This document shows positions 24,936 to 26,956 of a stretch of 26,956 nucleotides of DNA, piece by piece. Both the position numbers and the translations under genes were made by a program. The notes below the pieces were generated by a model. That model was not told where the DNA came from and searched no databases. It saw nothing but the letters and a program-made list of their open reading frames with translations. The stretch's first letter is position 1, and each line of letters starts with the position of its first letter. Location: positions 1 to 26,956 of the IMG/VR virus record IMGVR_UViG_3300027749_000429, one strand, 5' to 3'. The DNA is from a virus.

Positions 24936-25548
24936 AATAACCATGTATATAAGGGTCTGTAATTACGACACCATTATCAATGTAATCATCAATCCAGTAA
25001 TCCGCTATGAATTTAGCTGTTGCATTTCCAATATCATTAGAATCAAATTTCAATTCAGTTGAATTTATACCCATAAGCTGAACATTTTGAAAAGTTACTC
25101 TTCTTAAAACTAATCCTTTTTTATCATGTTGATTTACTATTACAGTTCCAATAGTATCTGCTTTGTAGTGTAAAGCACCAGTTTGAGAGTTCCAAACTAA
25201 ATCATACCAAGCTTTTAAAGTAGCCCAAGTCTCCATAGAACCAGAATTATTTACGTTTACATTAAAAGTAATATCAAACGCAGTATCTGTTTTTTCAGGA
25301 GTCTTTAAAAACATTCTAGTTGAATATTTAAACTTTTGAGTAGCTGTTGGAATATCTGGTGTTAAATCTAAAGTTACATTAGTAGCTTGCTCCAATAACA
25401 TCAGAGAATCACGTTTCTGACCTTGTAAAATTGTTGGTAAGATAAACGATATCTCAAACAGGTTTAAAAATACTGGTTCCTGTGGTGTTGTACCTGGAGC
25501 ACCTGGTGCACCGGTCATCTCTAATTGATTATAGTGAGGTAAGGGCAT
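24934..25548 (-). CDS. Tail tube protein (T4 gp19-like)
   Basis: This 204-residue protein is predicted to form the inner tail tube that the sheath contracts around. It begins with a Pro/Gly-rich arm (MTGAPGAPGTTPQEP). The core has the gp19/VgrG-tube beta-barrel pattern: NLFEISFILP, FDITFNVNVNNSG, a central helix WATLKAWYDLVW, then TIGTVIVNQHDKKGLVLRRVTFQNVQL, where a [I/V]xQxDxxGxxxRRxTFxN-type stretch is typical of the family. The C-terminus is ATAKFIADYWIDDYI. The length is right for gp19 (163-210 residues). It has its own promoter region, a long A-rich leader (about 50 nt) and its own terminator, fitting high monocistronic expression. It is remote from and opposite to the sheath gene, unlike the adjacent sheath-tube order of T4. 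Confidence 0.8.
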   Translation of the reverse strand: MPLPHYNQLEMTGAPGAPGTTPQEPVFLNLFEISFILPTILQGQKRDSLMLLEQATNVTLDLTPDIPTATQKFKYSTRMFLKTPEKTDTAFDITFNVNVNNSGSMETWATLKAWYDLVWNSQTGALHYKADTIGTVIVNQHDKKGLVLRRVTFQNVQLMGINSTELKFDSNDIGNATAKFIADYWIDDYIDNGVVITDPYIHGY

Positions 25549-25622
25549 TTTATTGTTATTATTTTTTGTGGTTTCTCAACCTATAAAGTATATATAAAAA
25601 ATAATTTACCACCTATTATCAA

Positions 25623-25656
25623 CTTTTTATAATTTATTTATATAAATTATAAAAAG
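25623..25656. repeat. 15-bp inverted repeat (AT hairpin) upstream of endonuclease cassette
   Basis: CTTTTTATAATTTAT pairs perfectly with ATAAATTATAAAAAG around a 4-nt loop. There is no T tract after it on the + strand. It may be a weak terminator or transcript leader structure, or the boundary of the inserted cassette. Confidence 0.6.
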
Positions 25657-25670
25657 GGCTATACAAAATT

Positions 25671-25679
25671 AATATATAA
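25671..25679 (+). promoter_or_regulatory. AATATATAA box, 1 nt before the small zinc gene
   Basis: The 9-mer AATATATAA is followed by T and the ATG at 25681, the first gene of the endonuclease cassette. This is the tightest spacing of the boxes listed. Confidence 0.35.
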
Positions 25680-25680
25680 T

Positions 25681-25821
25681 ATGAGAATATGCAAATATAG
25701 AAACTGTAATAAGATCTTAAAAGGCAGAAAAGATAAACAATACTGCGATAGGTCTTGCAAATGTATGGAAAATACATATAGAAAAAGAGATATAAAAAAA
25801 TATGAAAAGATTAACAAATGA
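25681..25821 (+). CDS. Small zinc-binding protein (Cx4C...Cx3C), first gene of endonuclease cassette
   Basis: This 46-residue basic protein has Cys at 4, 9, 22 and 26 (MRICKYRNCNKIL ... KQYCDRSCKC), predicting a small zinc ribbon or treble clef, plus a Lys/Arg/Tyr-rich C-terminal helix. It is the intact-locus paralogue of the minus-strand protein at 16253-16399. Its last 20 nt overlap the endonuclease start in another frame (25802-25821), so the two are co-translated. The TGA stop is one of few here. It may assist DNA binding or regulate the endonuclease, or bind zinc for it; none of this is proven by sequence. It is too short to be picked up by usual length cut-offs. Confidence 0.75.
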   Translation: MRICKYRNCNKILKGRKDKQYCDRSCKCMENTYRKRDIKKYEKINK

Positions 25822-26497
25822 AGATTTTATTATAAAGTGCAAAGAAATACATGGTGATAAATTTGATTATTTTAAAACTAACTATATAAATACCAGGACA
25901 AAAATAATTATAATATGCAAAATACATGGTGAATTTGAAATAACACCAGATAATCATATTAATCAAAAACAAGGGTGTGTCAAATGTGCAAGAGATAATC
26001 ATAAATTAACAAAACTTTCTAATGAGAGGTTAGAAAGTTTTAAAAAAATACATAATAATAAATATTCATATTTAGATTTATCAGTAAATAATGGAATAAT
26101 TAATATAATTTGCCCAGAACATGGTAAATTTGAGCAAATTATTTATAATCACGAAAAAGGGCATGGGTGCCCAGATTGCAACTCATCTAAAGGAGAAGAA
26201 AAAATTAAATCAATTTTAGAAAGTAAAAATATCAAGTTTAAAAGAAATCATGAATTTGAAGATTGTAAAAGGAAAAGAAAATTAAGATTTGATTTTCATT
26301 TACCAGAACTCAATACATGTATTGAGTATGATGGTGAGCATCATTATATAGAAAATCAATATTTTGGCGAAGGTAATTTAGAATACATGAAATTAAATGA
26401 TGATATAAAAAATAAATATTGTTATAATAATGGTATAAAATTAATTAGAATACCCTACTGGGAATTTGAAAATATTGATGATTTAATTAATATATAA
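25802..26497 (+). CDS. Free-standing homing-type endonuclease: two zinc repeats plus Vsr-like nuclease
   Basis: The protein has 231 residues. Two tandem zinc modules each carry C-x2-H ... C-x2-C: C39/H42/C59/C62 and C104/H107/C123/C126 (IICKIHGEF...GCVKC and IICPEHGKF...GCPDC). They are followed by a Vsr/PD-(D/E)XK-type nuclease domain (about 130-231): FDFHLPEL (D164), CIEYDGEHH (E175, D177, H180/H181), then KNKYCYNNGIKLIRIPYWE. Such proteins are common in phages as free-standing homing endonucleases that cut a cognate site and spread by repair. It overlaps the small zinc gene by 20 nt. A 5'-fragment of a second copy remains at 16063-16272. The gene lies between the tail tube and a small packaged-type gene, a typical intergenic insertion. 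Cleavage activity and target are unknown. Confidence 0.85.
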   Translation: MKRLTNEDFIIKCKEIHGDKFDYFKTNYINTRTKIIIICKIHGEFEITPDNHINQKQGCVKCARDNHKLTKLSNERLESFKKIHNNKYSYLDLSVNNGIINIICPEHGKFEQIIYNHEKGHGCPDCNSSKGEEKIKSILESKNIKFKRNHEFEDCKRKRKLRFDFHLPELNTCIEYDGEHHYIENQYFGEGNLEYMKLNDDIKNKYCYNNGIKLIRIPYWEFENIDDLINI

Positions 26498-26500
26498 TAA

Positions 26501-26806
26501 ATGAAGTATATTAAATTATTTGAAGATTTTAATTCACCATATAATGCCGCATTATATGATATAATCAAAAAAACTATTATTAAGTTACGTTACGACACCG
26601 ATAGAGATTTTAAAGAAGTTGCTGATTTATTATCATCAAATGGATTGTCTAAACCAATGGCAGCACAAGTATCTAAATTATTAATTAGAAATAAAATAAA
26701 AGAACCAGAAAAAATAGATAATTATATTGATAGTATAATCCAATTAATGGAATATACAAATGATAAACCTATACTTACAAACTTGTGGGGTCAAGAAGGA
26801 ACATAA
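26501..26806 (+). CDS. Small helical protein with capsid-targeting-like N-terminus
   Basis: This 101-residue protein begins MKYIKLFEDFNSPYN, the cleanest copy of the motif shared by seven genes of the window, with LFE matching the T4-type prohead protease pattern. The body is helical: residues ~15-60 (DIIKKTIIKLRYDTDRDFKE, VADLLSSNGLSKPMAAQVSKLL) and a second helix ~68-88. A short VADLLSSNGLSKPMAAQ stretch has the feel of a helix-turn-helix, but this is not strong. It starts 3 nt after the endonuclease stop behind TATATAATAA and ends at a strong terminator. Its function is unknown; capsid packaging is proposed from the N-terminus. Confidence 0.8.
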   Translation: MKYIKLFEDFNSPYNAALYDIIKKTIIKLRYDTDRDFKEVADLLSSNGLSKPMAAQVSKLLIRNKIKEPEKIDNYIDSIIQLMEYTNDKPILTNLWGQEGT

Positions 26807-26807
26807 A

Positions 26808-26837
26808 AAAAAATCAACCAATATTGGTTGATTTTTT
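26808..26837 (+). terminator. Rho-independent terminator
   Basis: A 14-bp stem (26808-26821 with 26824-26837), core AAATCAACCA/TGGTTGATTT, has flanking A and T tracts and a TAT-rich tight loop, directly after the stop at 26806. It ends the cassette transcript. Confidence 0.9.
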
Positions 26838-26889
26838 AATTATTTTTTTGTTAGATTAACTAACTAATAAAGTATATATAAAATATTTT

Positions 26890-26956
26890 ATGGCACTATT
26901 AGTTATTTTACTAAACTTTTTTTATTTTAAAAATATAAAGCTATTTTTAATATATA
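26890..26956 (+). CDS. Possible start of a further gene, truncated by the window end
   Basis: The ATG at 26890 opens a frame without stop to the window edge (22 codons, MALLVILLNFFYFKNIKLF), a hydrophobic start that could be a signal or membrane segment. GTATATATAAAATA precedes it by about 8 nt, the same kind of box seen before other genes. It is too short to be sure it is coding. Confidence 0.35.
   Translation, partial: MALLVILLNFFYFKNIKLFLIY

Larger units (their letters stand above)
25549..25680. promoter_or_regulatory. Divergent intergenic region with AT-rich hairpin
   Basis: This 132-bp gap lies between the tail tube gene (-) and the zinc/endonuclease cassette (+). It holds AAAGTATATATAAA (around 25586-25599; the minus strand reads TTTATATATACTTT upstream of the tube gene). 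It also holds a perfect 15-bp inverted repeat (25623-25637 with 25642-25656, loop TTAT), and an AATATATAA box at 25671-25679, one base before the + strand ATG. Confidence 0.45.

Noticed and set aside
1-26956. TAG reassignment, as in some gut phages
   Set aside because: No intact gene ends in TAG, but long genes (1939, 979 and 844 codons) contain no in-frame TAG under the standard code. Rarity is explained by AT bias and TAA preference.
1-26956. tRNA or rRNA genes
   Set aside because: I found no cloverleaf-like GC-rich segment or conserved TTCGANNC-type arm in the intergenic gaps.

Overview
This window is very AT-rich phage DNA and almost certainly comes from a contractile-tailed (myovirus-type) bacteriophage with a large genome. 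The key evidence is a tail sheath gene, a gp19-like tail tube gene, several large adhesin or fibre genes, a giant baseplate/fibre-like gene, a repeat-built tape-measure candidate, a T4 gp47/SbcD-like nuclease and a Vsr-like free-standing endonuclease. Shine-Dalgarno sequences are essentially absent and starts sit behind A/T-only leaders. That fits a Bacteroidota-type host, but the host is inferred. Stop codons are nearly all TAA, with a few TGA; no intact gene ends in TAG.

Layout. Positions 1-1802 (+) hold the 3' part of an unrecognised gene, translationally coupled to a coiled-coil protein. Positions 1879-5838 (+) hold the tail sheath, broken by one in-frame TAA, followed by a strong terminator. 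Positions 5917-10778 (+) are a tight three-gene adhesin operon: a SUEL-like lectin protein, a small beta-rich virion protein and a six-blade NHL propeller protein. Its terminator lies inside the 3' end of a convergent gene. Positions 10775-11466 (-) hold two small overlapping genes. Positions 11558-15458 (+) hold a 979-residue protein made of nine 64-75 residue repeats, a small membrane protein and one unknown. Positions 15593-16399 (-) hold a small protein, a perfect 57-bp palindrome and a truncated copy of an endonuclease cassette. Position 16512 (+) starts an unknown, lysine-tailed protein. Positions 17302-23121 (-) hold a 1939-residue baseplate/fibre protein with a propeller. Positions 23171-26890 mix a ParB-like protein, the gp47-like nuclease, a zinc-knuckle protein, the tail tube, the intact two-gene endonuclease cassette and another small protein.

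How the genes may work together. Most of the window is virion morphogenesis: tube, sheath, tape measure and host-recognition fibres. Scattered between these are seven small genes on both strands that share a basic/aromatic N-terminus of the type MKYIKLFEDF fused to unrelated bodies. By analogy with the T4 capsid targeting sequence (IPIII begins MKTYQEFIAE, with cleavage by gp21 after [L/I]-x-E), I propose these are internal virion proteins carried in the capsid, perhaps delivered with the DNA. This is the most promising candidate for an undescribed system here.

Other points of note are the in-frame stop in the sheath, the two-copy zinc-protein/endonuclease cassette with an identical 20-nt gene overlap, the Cys-poor animal-type lectin domain in a fibre, and a 9-mer AATATATAA at a fixed short distance before several start codons.
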